This document shows, piece after piece, positions 35,412 to 43,997 of a DNA stretch of 64,000 bases; position 1 is the first letter of the stretch; every line of letters begins with the position of its first letter. A program made the translations under genes and the position numbers. The DNA is from Haloarcula sp. H-GB4 (GTDB taxonomy: Archaea; Halobacteriota; Halobacteria; Halobacteriales; Haloarculaceae), in assembly GCF_030848575.1 (NCBI RefSeq), contig NZ_JAVDDX010000002.1, forward strand, positions 620,001-684,000. The letters run 5' to 3'. The notes beneath the pieces are model-generated. The model saw only the letters and a list, made by a program, of their open reading frames with translations. It was not told where the DNA came from and searched no databases.

Positions 35412-36206
35412 ATGAGCGAATCCGTACTGCTCGCCATCGACGACGGCATCGCCACGCTGACGCTGAATGAACCGGAGATGCGGAACGCGCTCACACAGCC
35501 TGTGTACGACGCGCTGGAGCGCCACCTCGACACTATCGAGACAGCGTCCGATGTTCGATGTGTCGTCATCGAGGGCACTGGCGAGTCGTTCTCGGCCGGC
35601 GGCGACATCGAGGGGATGAGCGAGCGGCTCACGAACGACGACCCGACCGACGACGCCGTCAGCGAACTGGCCCGGCGGACCCGCGACACCATCGCCAGAG
35701 TCGTCGCACTGCCGGTCCCGACCGTCGCGAAGGTCGACGGGTCGGCCGTCGGGGCCGGCGCGAACCTCGCGATCGCCTGTGACATCCAGCTGGCGAGCGA
35801 GTCGGCCAGCATCGGCTTCGTGTTCCGGCAGGTCGGCCTCAGCGTCGACGCCGGCACGTCGTATCTGCTCCCACGAGTCGTCGGGACAAACGTCGCAAAG
35901 GAACTCGTGTTCACCGGCGAGATTCTGGACGCCGAGCGAGCCACGGAACTGGGCCTGTTTAACCACGTCTACGACGCCGAAGCGTTCGAGTCCGAAGTCG
36001 CGGCGACTGTCAGCCGCATTGCCAATGGGCCAACCATTGCCCTCCGGCATTCCAAGCGGCTGCTTCAGGACGGTCTGGAGAAGTCTTTCGACCGCGCCCA
36101 GCGCGACGAGGCGACGGCCCAGGGCATCGTCTTCGAGACAGTCGACCACGAGGAGGGTGTCGAGGCGTTCCTGACCGACCGCCGGCCAGAGTTCGTCGGA
36201 CGGTGA
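35412..36206 (+). CDS. Enoyl-CoA hydratase/isomerase family protein, PaaG/ECI-like
   Basis: The 264-residue crotonase-fold protein has oxyanion-hole segments SFSAGGDIEGM and GSAVGAGANLA. The two catalytic glutamates of true hydratases are not present: the first position is Asn (GANLA) and the second lies in FVFRQVGL. Instead it keeps the Asp in SVDAGTSYLLPRVVG, the pattern of PaaG and delta3-delta2 enoyl-CoA isomerases. It is more likely to shift a double bond than to add water. A Shine-Dalgarno site sets the start, and the gene is 44 bases from the downstream kinase gene. Confidence 0.82.
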   Translation: MSESVLLAIDDGIATLTLNEPEMRNALTQPVYDALERHLDTIETASDVRCVVIEGTGESFSAGGDIEGMSERLTNDDPTDDAVSELARRTRDTIARVVALPVPTVAKVDGSAVGAGANLAIACDIQLASESASIGFVFRQVGLSVDAGTSYLLPRVVGTNVAKELVFTGEILDAERATELGLFNHVYDAEAFESEVAATVSRIANGPTIALRHSKRLLQDGLEKSFDRAQRDEATAQGIVFETVDHEEGVEAFLTDRRPEFVGR

Positions 36207-36250
36207 ACACGACCCCCAGCTTTTCATGATACCGAACCCAATCAGCGACC

Positions 36251-37321
36251 ATGACTGAGCACAGCAGCGACTACTACCAGCGGCTGGTCGACGAAAGTGC
36301 GCTCGAAGAGTTTCTTACGAGGGAGATAGGGCCGGTCGAGACGTTCGACGTTACGCGCCACGAGCAGGGCCACTCCAACGAGACGTTGTTTGTCACCTGG
36401 GGTGACCGTGAGCTGGTCGTCAGGCGGCCCCCGCCGGGCCAGACCGCCGAGACAGCCCACGACGTGTTGCGAGAGTATCGCGTCATCGACGCACTGCAGG
36501 ACACAGCCGTACCGGTCCCGCCGACGGTGACGGCCTGTGACGATCAGTCGGTCATCGGCAGCGATTTCTACGTCATGGCCCGCGTCGAGGGGACCGTCAT
36601 CCGAGACGACGAGCCAGCGCGCTTCGGGAACGACGACGCCCGAGCGGCAGTCGGCACCGAGCTGGTCGACACCCTCGCGGCTATCCACGAGGTTGATACC
36701 GAATCCGTCGGCCTGTCAGATCTCGGCCGTGCAGACGGGTATGCGAAGCGGCAGGTCGCGCGCTGGGGGAAACAACTGGCCTGGGCGTTCGAGCGGACGG
36801 CCGAATCCCGCACTGTCCCTGAACTGGAGCGGGTCGGCTCGTGGCTCCAGGACGAGTGCCCTGACGACCATCCAGAGACGCTGGTTCACGGCGATTACAA
36901 GCTCGACAACGTGATGTTCGGCCCCGGTGACGACCCGGACCTCGCCGCCGTCTTCGACTGGGAAATGGCGACGCTGGGCGACCCACGGGCCGATCTCGGC
37001 TGGCTGCTCTCGTACTGGCGTGACGCCAAGGACCCCGAGCCGGAGATTCCCGACCTCGCGATGGAGTTCATCGAAGCACCGGGCTACCTGACCCGGACGG
37101 ACCTGGTCGACCGCTGGGAAGCCCAGACCGGCCTGACGTTCGAACACGAGCGGTTCTATCGGACGCTCGCCGTGTACAAGCTCGCCGCCCTCGGTGAGAT
37201 GTTCTACCGCCGCTATCTGGAAGGCAACGCTGACGACCCGTTCTATCCATTGATGGAGAACCGTGTCCCGGCGCTGGCCGACCGTGCGATTCGGATTATC
37301 GAAGGCGACGAACCGCTCTAG
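36251..37321 (+). CDS. APH-fold kinase, ACAD10/11-N-terminal/LvaA-like (putative 4-hydroxyacyl-CoA kinase)
   Basis: The 356-residue protein has the aminoglycoside phosphotransferase/choline kinase fold. The Brenner-type catalytic loop is HGDYKLDNVMFG (about 212-223, with catalytic Asp and Asn), and the metal-binding segment is FDWEMATLGDPRADLGWLLS (about 235-254). HEQGHSNETLFVTW forms the nucleotide loop, and LAALGEMFYRRY near the C-terminus is typical of this branch. Relatives form the kinase half of ACAD10/ACAD11 and LvaA, which phosphorylate 4-hydroxyacyl-CoA. It follows the isomerase gene closely and precedes the hydroxyacyl-CoA dehydrogenase fusion, with ligase and ACAD genes on either side. 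The substrate is inferred. Confidence 0.8.
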   Translation: MTEHSSDYYQRLVDESALEEFLTREIGPVETFDVTRHEQGHSNETLFVTWGDRELVVRRPPPGQTAETAHDVLREYRVIDALQDTAVPVPPTVTACDDQSVIGSDFYVMARVEGTVIRDDEPARFGNDDARAAVGTELVDTLAAIHEVDTESVGLSDLGRADGYAKRQVARWGKQLAWAFERTAESRTVPELERVGSWLQDECPDDHPETLVHGDYKLDNVMFGPGDDPDLAAVFDWEMATLGDPRADLGWLLSYWRDAKDPEPEIPDLAMEFIEAPGYLTRTDLVDRWEAQTGLTFEHERFYRTLAVYKLAALGEMFYRRYLEGNADDPFYPLMENRVPALADRAIRIIEGDEPL

Positions 37322-37488
37322 CAGAGACGAAGCAAGAGCTCATTTGGGTGTCGAAGTCCCGGCAGATGGCAGCAACCACATACACAGCTCGCCGGGGGCT
37401 TTCTGGCTGGTAATAATCGTCGACGTATTGCGACACAAAACGGACGCTAGGGGGATGATTGATATGTGTTGCAATAGACACTACGCGT

Positions 37489-39453
37489 ATGCGAGCAGAG
37501 CAGACAGAGATAGCGACAGTTGCAGTGCTCGGTGCGGGAACGATGGGCCACGGCATCGCCGAGGTCACGGCAATCGCCGGCTACGACGTCGTGCTGCGTG
37601 ACATCGAGGCGGACATCGTCGAGGACGGCTACGAGGAAATCGAGTGGTCGCTCGAAAAGCTCGCCGAGAAGGGGCGACTCGACGAGGACCCCGACGACGT
37701 GGCGGCGCGGGTCGCGACGACGACCGATCTGGAAGCGGCGGTGAGCGACGCGGATCTGGTCATCGAAGCCGGCCCGGAACAGCTCTCAGTGAAACAGGAC
37801 ATCTTCGAAGCCGTCGACGCCGCAGCGCCCGAAGATGCGCTGCTGGCGACGAACAGCTCCTCGCTGTCCATTACGGAGATCGCCGCAGCGACGGAGCGGC
37901 CGGACTCGGTGCTGGGACTTCACTTCTTCAATCCGCCGGTGAAGATGGACCTCGTCGAAGTCATCTACGGCGAGGCAACGACCGACGAGACAGCCCAGCG
38001 CGGCTACGAGTTCATCGAATCTCTCGGCAAGACGCCGATCTACGTCCGTAAGGACGTGCGTGGGTTCGTCGTCAACTCTGTCCTCGGACCGTTCATGAGC
38101 GAGCCGGCCTGGATGGTCTCGGCGGGCGAGGCGACCATCCGGCAGGCCGACGCCGCGATGGTCCACGAGCGAGGCTACCCGATGGGCCCGTTCGAACTCG
38201 GCGACCTGACCGGCATCGACATCGGCTACCACGTCCGGACGGAGGCCGGGACGCCGATTCCGCCGATCATGGAAGAGAAGGTCGAAAACGAAAACCTCGG
38301 CCGCAAGACCGGCAAGGGGTACTACGACTATGACGACGGCGGCGGCCCGGAGTACGTCCCGGAGGATGCCGAGGGGTTCGACCATCTCCGCGTCGAAGCG
38401 GTGATGGCGAACGAGGCCGCAAAGCTCGTCGGCGACGACGTAGCGACGGCAGAGGCCATCGACACGGGGATGCGACTCGGGGCGGGCTTCCCCGAGGGAA
38501 CCTGCCGCCGGGCCGATGACATCGGCCTCGACAATATCCTCGGAAAACTCCGAACGCTCTACGACAAACACGGCGACGACCGCTACGAGCCGGCGGAGTA
38601 CCTTGTTGAGCTCGTAGAAGCCGGCCACACCGGCACGGAAGCGGGCCGGGGCTTCCACGAGTACGACACCGGCGACGGCCCGGGCGACTACCACACGATT
38701 AACTGGGAACTCGATGACGATGGCCTGCTAGAAGTGGAACTCGACCGCCCATCGCGAATGAACGCTATCAGCGAAACCCTCGCGGACGAGGTCGTCGACC
38801 TGCTTTCGTCGGTTGACGAGGACGATGTCCGGGCCGTCGTGTTCGAAGGGGCCGGCGACCGCGCCTTCTCTGCCGGAGCCGACATCTCCGGCTTTGCGGA
38901 CCGCGACCCAGCACAGACCTCAGAGCCGACAGCAGTGTTCACGACGGTCGCCGAGTACCCCCGGCCGACACTGGCGCGCATCGACGGCTACTGTCTCGGC
39001 GCGGGGCTGGAACTCGCCCTTGCCTGTGACCTCCGGCTAGCGACGACCGACTCGGAGTTTGGCTTCCCCGAAATCACGCTCGGCCTGCTCCCCGGCGGCG
39101 GTGGGACACAGCGTGCGATCCGAATGTTGACCGACGCCCGAGCGAAAGAACTCGTGTTCCGCGGCGAGCACATCTCCGCCGAGCGGGCGGCCGACTGGGG
39201 ACTCATCAACCGGGCCGTCGACGCCGACGAGTTCGATGACGTGGTCGAAGAGTTCGTTTCGGACCTCGTTTCCGGGCCGCCGATTGCTCTGCGGAAGGCC
39301 AAGCGTGTGATGAACGAAGGAGCCGACGAGAGCCTCGACGCCGGCCTCGAAATGGAGAGCCAGGCCTTTGCGCTCCTGCTGACGACTGACGACGTAGCGG
39401 AAGGGACGGCGGCCTTTGCGGCCGACCGCGAACCGGAGTTCGAGGGAGAGTAG
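37489..39453 (+). CDS. 3-hydroxyacyl-CoA dehydrogenase/enoyl-CoA hydratase fusion
   Basis: The 654-residue beta-oxidation enzyme has an NAD-binding domain (VAVLGAGTMGHGIAEVTAIA at the N-terminus), the catalytic His in GLHFFNPPVKMDLVEVI, two helical C-terminal dehydrogenase domains (to about 390), then a crotonase domain (about 405-654). The hydratase domain retains both catalytic Glu positions, in GAGLELALACD and GFPEITLGLLPGGGGTQR, so it should be an active hydratase. The order is the reverse of bacterial FadB and matches haloarchaeal and some archaeal fusions. The start at 37489 is preferred over 37459, which would add ten unlikely residues. Confidence 0.92.
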   Translation: MRAEQTEIATVAVLGAGTMGHGIAEVTAIAGYDVVLRDIEADIVEDGYEEIEWSLEKLAEKGRLDEDPDDVAARVATTTDLEAAVSDADLVIEAGPEQLSVKQDIFEAVDAAAPEDALLATNSSSLSITEIAAATERPDSVLGLHFFNPPVKMDLVEVIYGEATTDETAQRGYEFIESLGKTPIYVRKDVRGFVVNSVLGPFMSEPAWMVSAGEATIRQADAAMVHERGYPMGPFELGDLTGIDIGYHVRTEAGTPIPPIMEEKVENENLGRKTGKGYYDYDDGGGPEYVPEDAEGFDHLRVEAVMANEAAKLVGDDVATAEAIDTGMRLGAGFPEGTCRRADDIGLDNILGKLRTLYDKHGDDRYEPAEYLVELVEAGHTGTEAGRGFHEYDTGDGPGDYHTINWELDDDGLLEVELDRPSRMNAISETLADEVVDLLSSVDEDDVRAVVFEGAGDRAFSAGADISGFADRDPAQTSEPTAVFTTVAEYPRPTLARIDGYCLGAGLELALACDLRLATTDSEFGFPEITLGLLPGGGGTQRAIRMLTDARAKELVFRGEHISAERAADWGLINRAVDADEFDDVVEEFVSDLVSGPPIALRKAKRVMNEGADESLDAGLEMESQAFALLLTTDDVAEGTAAFAADREPEFEGE

Positions 39454-39479
39454 CGACCGTTGCCGCTGACGGCCCTATC

Positions 39480-40697
39480 CTACTCGCGGTAGCGACGCAC
39501 TGGCTCCAGTTCCTCGCTGTCCACGTCCTCGAAGGCCTCGCGGGCGATGGTCCGAAGATGGACCTCATCGGCCCCGTCGACGATGCGGAACGTCCTGACC
39601 AGTTCATAGAAGTCCGCCAGCGGGAGGTCCCGGCCGATGCCGTTGCCGCCACAGAACTGGACCGCAGTGTCGATGGCGTCCTGCGTCGCTCGGGCGGCGA
39701 ACACTTTGCTCATCGACACCTCGACGCGGGCTTCTTTGCCGGCGGCGATGGCGTCCGCGGCGGCCCGGACCAGCGCCCGCGCGGCCTGAATCTGTGTCTC
39801 CTGTTCGGCGATTTCAAACCGGACGTGCTGTTTGTCGGCCACGGAGTCGCCGAAGGCCTGCCGCTCGGTGGTGTAGGCCTTGGCGATGGACAGCGCCCGC
39901 TCAGCCATCCCCGAGAAGCGCATACAATGGGTGAGCCGCGCCGGGCCGAGCCGTTGCTGGACGTGCTGGAAGCCGTTGCCTTCCTCGCCCAGCAGGTGTT
40001 CTTCGGGGACGCGAACGCCGTTGAACTCGATTTCGGCGTGGCCCTTCGGGTCGCCCTGGCTGCCCATATGCGGAATGTTCCGAACGATGTCCACGCCGTC
40101 GGCGTCGGCCGGGACGATGAACACTGAACACCCCTCATACGGGTGTACGTCCTCGTCCGTCCGAGCGAAGACGAGCAGAATATCGGCGTCAACGCCACCG
40201 GTTGTCCACCACTTGTGGCCGTCGATGACCCACTCGTCGCCGTCCTTCTCCGCCGTGGTGCGTATCATTTTCGGGTCGGAGCCCGCGCCCTGCATCGGCT
40301 CCGTCATTGCAAAGCCCGACTGTATCTCGCCTTCGACGAGCGGGTCGAGGTACTCCGATTTCTGGAGTTCGGTACCCTGCATCTCCAGCAGGTGCATGTT
40401 CCCCTCGTCGGGCGCGTCGACGCGCATCGCAATCGGGCCAAGGAGGCTTCGGCCCGCTTCCTCGAATGTCGGCAACACGTCACGGAAATCGTAGCCCATC
40501 CCGCCGTGTTCCTCGGGTATCTGTGGGGCGTACACGTCGTACTCCCGTGCGGCAGCGCGGAGGTCGCGGACTGTTGCATCGGAGATAGCCGTCCCGCCCG
40601 CGAGTTCTCGCTCCCGCGGGATGACGACCTCGTCCATCAACGCTCGGGCACGCTCGGCAAGCGTAGTCGCGGCCTCGGAATCGGTGAACGATATCAT
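39480..40697 (-). CDS. Acyl-CoA dehydrogenase of the ACAD10/11-LvaC type
   Basis: The 405-residue flavoenzyme shows segments I associate with the ACAD domain of ACAD10/ACAD11: APDEGNMHLLEMQGTELQK, GFAMTEPMQGAGSDPK, VIDGHKWWTTGG, GHAEIEFNGVRVPEEHLLGE, RLGPARLTHCMRFSGMAERA and FRIVDGADEVHLRTIA. The usual catalytic Glu (YEGTS) is Asp374 here, as in that branch. Such enzymes eliminate phosphate from 4-phosphohydroxyacyl-CoA rather than simply desaturating. The start at 40697 has CTTATGATG about 30 bases upstream. It ends 26 bases from the convergent dehydrogenase/hydratase gene. Confidence 0.82.
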   Translation of the reverse strand: MISFTDSEAATTLAERARALMDEVVIPRERELAGGTAISDATVRDLRAAAREYDVYAPQIPEEHGGMGYDFRDVLPTFEEAGRSLLGPIAMRVDAPDEGNMHLLEMQGTELQKSEYLDPLVEGEIQSGFAMTEPMQGAGSDPKMIRTTAEKDGDEWVIDGHKWWTTGGVDADILLVFARTDEDVHPYEGCSVFIVPADADGVDIVRNIPHMGSQGDPKGHAEIEFNGVRVPEEHLLGEEGNGFQHVQQRLGPARLTHCMRFSGMAERALSIAKAYTTERQAFGDSVADKQHVRFEIAEQETQIQAARALVRAAADAIAAGKEARVEVSMSKVFAARATQDAIDTAVQFCGGNGIGRDLPLADFYELVRTFRIVDGADEVHLRTIAREAFEDVDSEELEPVRRYRE

Positions 40698-40864
40698 GGC
40701 ACATTCTCGTTCTCGCACGTCGACATCATAAGTGTTGGAGCACAGCGAACGCGTGGTCGGTCGTTTATTTTCCAGAGCTGTGCCCTGGGACGCCCATCAC
40801 GATGCACCCACGGACTCAGAGCGTCGGCGGTAGTTTCATACCCGGGCCAGTCCAAGCCGCTGCC

Positions 40865-41560
40865 GTGACCGAGAGTCCAGACGTTGAGGCCGTCTTCTGG
40901 GACATCGGGGGCGTAATCCTTCGGATGGCGTCCGTCCGGGCGGCCCACCGCGAGTTTGTCGAACGCCTGTGTGCCGAATACCCGGCGACTGGGGATTCCG
41001 ACGCGGCCCTCGAACGATGGCGGGATGTTCTCGGAACGTACTTCGACGAGCGCGAAGGGACAGCGTTCCGGCCAGCCCGCGAGGGCTACCGGCGGGCAGT
41101 CGATGAGATTCTGACAGTCAATCCCGCGGAAACCGAGTGGGAATCACTGTTTCAGGAAATCCGTAACGAACAGGTCGAGCCCAACCCCGACGCCGTCACG
41201 GCGATCGAGGATCTGGCAGACGCGCCGCTCCATCAGGGCGTCATCAGCGATGTGGACGACGACGAGGGTGAGCAACTCCTTCGGACCTTCGGCGTCTGGG
41301 ACGCGATGGATTCGTACACCGCCTCGGAGGCCGTCGGTCAGACCAAACCGGACCCGGCGATGTTCGTAACGGCGCTCGGAAAAGCCGGAGTCGAACCGGC
41401 ACAAGCTGTGATGATCGGTGACCGCTACGAGCACGATATGGACGGCGGAACACGGGCCGGGCTGTGGACGGTTGCCTACGGAGCCGAGGACGGACCTGCC
41501 GTGGATATCGCCTTCGACGACCTCCGGGAGTTGCCGGACTGGCTCGGCGTCGCAGAGTGA
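40865..41560 (+). CDS. HAD-superfamily hydrolase
   Basis: The protein of about 231 residues starts from GTG 40865; an ATG at 40802 would add 21 residues. Motif I is FWDIGGVIL, with the nucleophile Asp but Gly where many phosphatases have the second Asp. QGVISDVDDDEGEQLL carries motif II, the QTKPDPAMF lysine is motif III, and MIGDRYEHDMDGGTRAG is motif IV. It is therefore a dehalogenase/phosphatase-like HAD enzyme. It is divergent from the ACAD gene and convergent with an SDR gene. A phosphatase role linked to the kinase pathway is imaginable but not shown. Confidence 0.83.
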   Translation: MTESPDVEAVFWDIGGVILRMASVRAAHREFVERLCAEYPATGDSDAALERWRDVLGTYFDEREGTAFRPAREGYRRAVDEILTVNPAETEWESLFQEIRNEQVEPNPDAVTAIEDLADAPLHQGVISDVDDDEGEQLLRTFGVWDAMDSYTASEAVGQTKPDPAMFVTALGKAGVEPAQAVMIGDRYEHDMDGGTRAGLWTVAYGAEDGPAVDIAFDDLRELPDWLGVAE

Positions 41561-41600
41561 GGCCGCGACTCCGGCTGTCGTTGCTGGGACTTCCCGGCGC

Positions 41601-42389
41601 TCAGATGTCGGGCGTCTCTTCGAGCCGTGGAACACCGGCGGCGGTGATCGTCTGGCCAACGATGTATGACGACGCCGGACTGGCAAGGAACAGCGCGATA
41701 TCGGCAATCTCCTCCGAGAGACCGATTCGGCGCTCGACGGCTTCGCGGTCGATATTGTCGGCGCTGACACCCATCTGTGACTCGACGCCTGGCGTGGCGA
41801 CGAAGCCCGGCGCGATGCAGTTGATGCGGATGTCGCGGTCAGCCCACTCCGCTGACAGCGTTGACGTGAGATTGCTGACGCCGGCCTTTGCGGCCCCGTA
41901 GTGGCTCATATACGGTGCGCCCTGTTCTCCGGCGACGCTGGAGAGGTTGATGACCGTCCCACCGCCGTCCGTGGCTAGCGCGTCCCCGGCCGCCTGCGTG
42001 CAGTGGTAGGTCCCGTGGAGGTTGATGTCGACGATGGTTTTCCAGCCGTTCTCGCTGATGTCGTCGAACCCGGACATGAAGCTCGCGCCGGCGTTGTTCA
42101 CGAGCACGTCCAGTCCGCCGAACTCGTCGACGGTCGCTTCCACAAGCGCCTCGACGGCCTCGCGGTCTGTCACGTCGCATTCGATAGCGACCGCTTCGCC
42201 GGGCCGGTCGCTGTCGTTGATTTCGTCGGCTACCGGTCCGACGTTGTCCTGTTCGCGCGAGCAGACAACCACATCGGCCCCGTCGGCCGCGAACTCCTCC
42301 GCGATTGCCCGGCCGATGCCGCTCGATGCACCTGTGATAATCGCCCGCTGATCCTCCAGGCGAAACCGCTCCGTGTGTGGCTTTGACAT
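41601..42389 (-). CDS. Short-chain dehydrogenase (3-oxoacyl reductase/LvaD-like SDR)
   Basis: The 262-residue SDR has the cofactor loop TGASSGIGRAIAEEF, a CSREQ segment suggesting NADP(H), NNAGASFMSGF, the active-site Ser in LSSVAGEQG and Tyr-Lys in YGAAKAGVSNL, and the C-terminal PASSYIVGQTITAAGG-like glucose/3-oxoacyl reductase ending. ATGs at 42401 and 42410 are in frame, but CTTTATTG lies 28 bases ahead of 42389, so that start is chosen. Levulinate operons also contain an SDR (LvaD), so reduction of a 4-oxoacyl-CoA is one possible role. Confidence 0.87.
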   Translation of the reverse strand: MSKPHTERFRLEDQRAIITGASSGIGRAIAEEFAADGADVVVCSREQDNVGPVADEINDSDRPGEAVAIECDVTDREAVEALVEATVDEFGGLDVLVNNAGASFMSGFDDISENGWKTIVDINLHGTYHCTQAAGDALATDGGGTVINLSSVAGEQGAPYMSHYGAAKAGVSNLTSTLSAEWADRDIRINCIAPGFVATPGVESQMGVSADNIDREAVERRIGLSEEIADIALFLASPASSYIVGQTITAAGVPRLEETPDI

Positions 42390-42686
42390 CGCATCGAACA
42401 TCTCGGGCATCCGCAATAAAGCTACGTCCTGAACGCTCTCTGCCGGGTTCCGTTGAATATAGTTGAACAGTCAGAACAGCCTGTAGACGCTGTGTCTCCC
42501 TGTGTGGTGTCGCGAGTAACCGGCGAGCCCCGGTAGGATTAACACCGGTGCGGGACACGGTTCCGACGTGTATGTCCAGCAACAGTAGCGGACCGCAGTC
42601 CCGGGACCGGCGGGTACGAACGCGGCAGTGCCGACTCGACCAGCAACCGAAGCGCCGTTCCACGGCCGCTTGCGAGGGCCGGTAAG

Positions 42687-43130
42687 ATGACCGGCGAGTT
42701 CGACGCAGTCGACGTTGGCGATAGCTTCACCACCTCGGGACGGACCATCACCGAGGCCGACGTGGTCAACTTCGCGGGTGTCAGCGGGGATTTCAATCAT
42801 CTCCACACGAATGCCGAGCGGATGGCCGACTCGGGGTACGGCGAGCGTATCGCCCACGGCGCGCTGGTGTTTTCGGTCGTCACTGGCCTCCTATGGCAGG
42901 CCCGCGACGAGGCCGAAAAGCGGCACATGGTCGCGTTCTACGGCATCGACCGGGTTCGGTTCATCAAGCCGGTGTTCCTGGGAGATACCATTCACGTCGA
43001 GGCTGAGATTGTCGACACGGAACGGCGGGACCACCCGGTTGCGACGGGCGTCGTCCGGACCGAAGTCACCGCGCTGAATCAGGCCGACGAAGCTGTTTTC
43101 TCGGCCGAGTTCCTGACGCTCCGGCGGTAG
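42687..43130 (+). CDS. MaoC-family (R)-specific enoyl-CoA hydratase
   Basis: The 147-residue hot-dog-fold hydratase has the R-hydratase signature: Asp35 and His40 in VSGDFNHLHTN, then RIAHGALVFSVVTGLL. It would convert trans-2-enoyl-CoA to (R)-3-hydroxyacyl-CoA, the PhaJ reaction that links beta-oxidation to polyhydroxyalkanoate synthesis, which Haloarcula is known to perform. It is downstream of, and divergent from, the SDR gene. It is the last intact gene before the rearrangement scar. Confidence 0.86.
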   Translation: MTGEFDAVDVGDSFTTSGRTITEADVVNFAGVSGDFNHLHTNAERMADSGYGERIAHGALVFSVVTGLLWQARDEAEKRHMVAFYGIDRVRFIKPVFLGDTIHVEAEIVDTERRDHPVATGVVRTEVTALNQADEAVFSAEFLTLRR

Positions 43131-43178
43131 GCCGGCTGTCGAATCAGTGACAGCGTCGGCAGTCCGTCTGTCGCGGCC

Positions 43179-43340
43179 TCACAGCACGCGGTCGGCGATG
43201 ATGTTCTTCTGGATCTCGCTGGTCCCCTCGTAGATCTTGGTGATGCGGGCGTCGCGGTAGTACCGCTCGACGTTGTGGTCGGTGACGTAGCCCGCGCCGC
43301 CGTGGACCTGAATCGCCGCGTCGGCCAGTTCGTTCGACGG
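43179..43340 (-). pseudogene. Acyl-CoA dehydrogenase C-terminal stub
   Basis: The minus frame ending at the stop 43179-43181 reads 53 codons of a typical ACAD C-terminus: [20 protein letters not shown], then [20 protein letters not shown] with the catalytic Glu, and [10 protein letters not shown]. Nothing upstream of about 43340 continues the homology; the sequence changes there to the livG remnant on the other strand. It is a truncated remnant of a gene that once ran leftward. Confidence 0.85.
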
Positions 43341-43954
43341 GGGTGCAAGCGACGATGCAATCGCCGGCTACGCCGCACAGGTCAACATCGAGGACGCGCT
43401 CAACGACAACCATAGCACCCTACATCACGCCGATGTTCGCTGCCTCGAAATTGCGAAAGCGCTGGCAACAGAGCCGGACCTCCTCTTGCTCGATGAACCC
43501 TTCCCGGGTTGAACCAATCGGAGGTCCGGCAACTCTCCGAGCAGTTCGAATCGTTCCGCGAGGACCACGATGCCATCCGGGCTGACCTGAAGATGGTATC
43601 TGACCTGTTCCCGCGGCTCGATGATCGTCGGGACCAGCAGGCCAGACCATGAGCGGCGGCGAGCAGCAGATGCTGGCCATTGGACGGGCACTGATGGACG
43701 ACCCGGAGCTACTCGTTCTCGACGAGCCGACGCTCGGGCTGGCCCCCGTTATCATCGACAACATCGGTGACGCTATCGAGACGCTGAACGACCAAGTCCA
43801 GACACTCCTGCTCGTCGAGCTGAACGCTACGTTCCCGCTGCGCCACGCCCACCGGCTCTCGCTGCTGGAATCCGGCCGGGTCAAACTCAGTAGCTCCGCG
43901 GCGGAGTTTCAGGATAACGACTACATCACGGAGGCATACGTCGGCATCCACTGA
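43341..43954 (+). pseudogene. Deleted and frameshifted livG-livF fusion (branched-chain amino acid-type ABC ATPases)
   Basis: The plus strand reads a LivG-like part (CLEIAKALATEPDLLLLDEP, then after a lost base LNQSEVRQLSEQFESF), which passes straight into a LivF-like part (IRADLKMVSDLFPRLDDRRD). A second lost base before MSGGEQQMLAIGRALM shifts the frame again. It then runs to a LivF C-terminus with LDEPTLGLAPVIIDNIGDAI. Both Walker A loops are gone and an in-frame TGA at 43510 stops the first part. An internal deletion has joined two adjacent transporter ATPase genes. The last 101 codons from 43649 remain open but lack Walker A. Confidence 0.85.
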
Positions 43955-43979
43955 GCGGGCGCTGGTGAGGTAAATGAAG

Positions 43980-43997
43980 GGCATGGTACACCATGCC
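43980..43997 (+). repeat. 18-base inverted repeat after the livF remnant
   Basis: GGCATGGT and ACCATGCC are perfect 8-base arms around AC. It begins 26 bases after the remnant's stop codon. It could be an old transcription terminator hairpin, though no T run follows, or a protein-binding site. Confidence 0.5.

Noticed and set aside
43649-43954. Calling the last part of the liv remnant an intact small ABC ATPase
   Set aside because: It begins at the signature motif and lacks the Walker A loop, so it cannot be a working ATPase; upstream sequence shows the rest of livF in a shifted frame.
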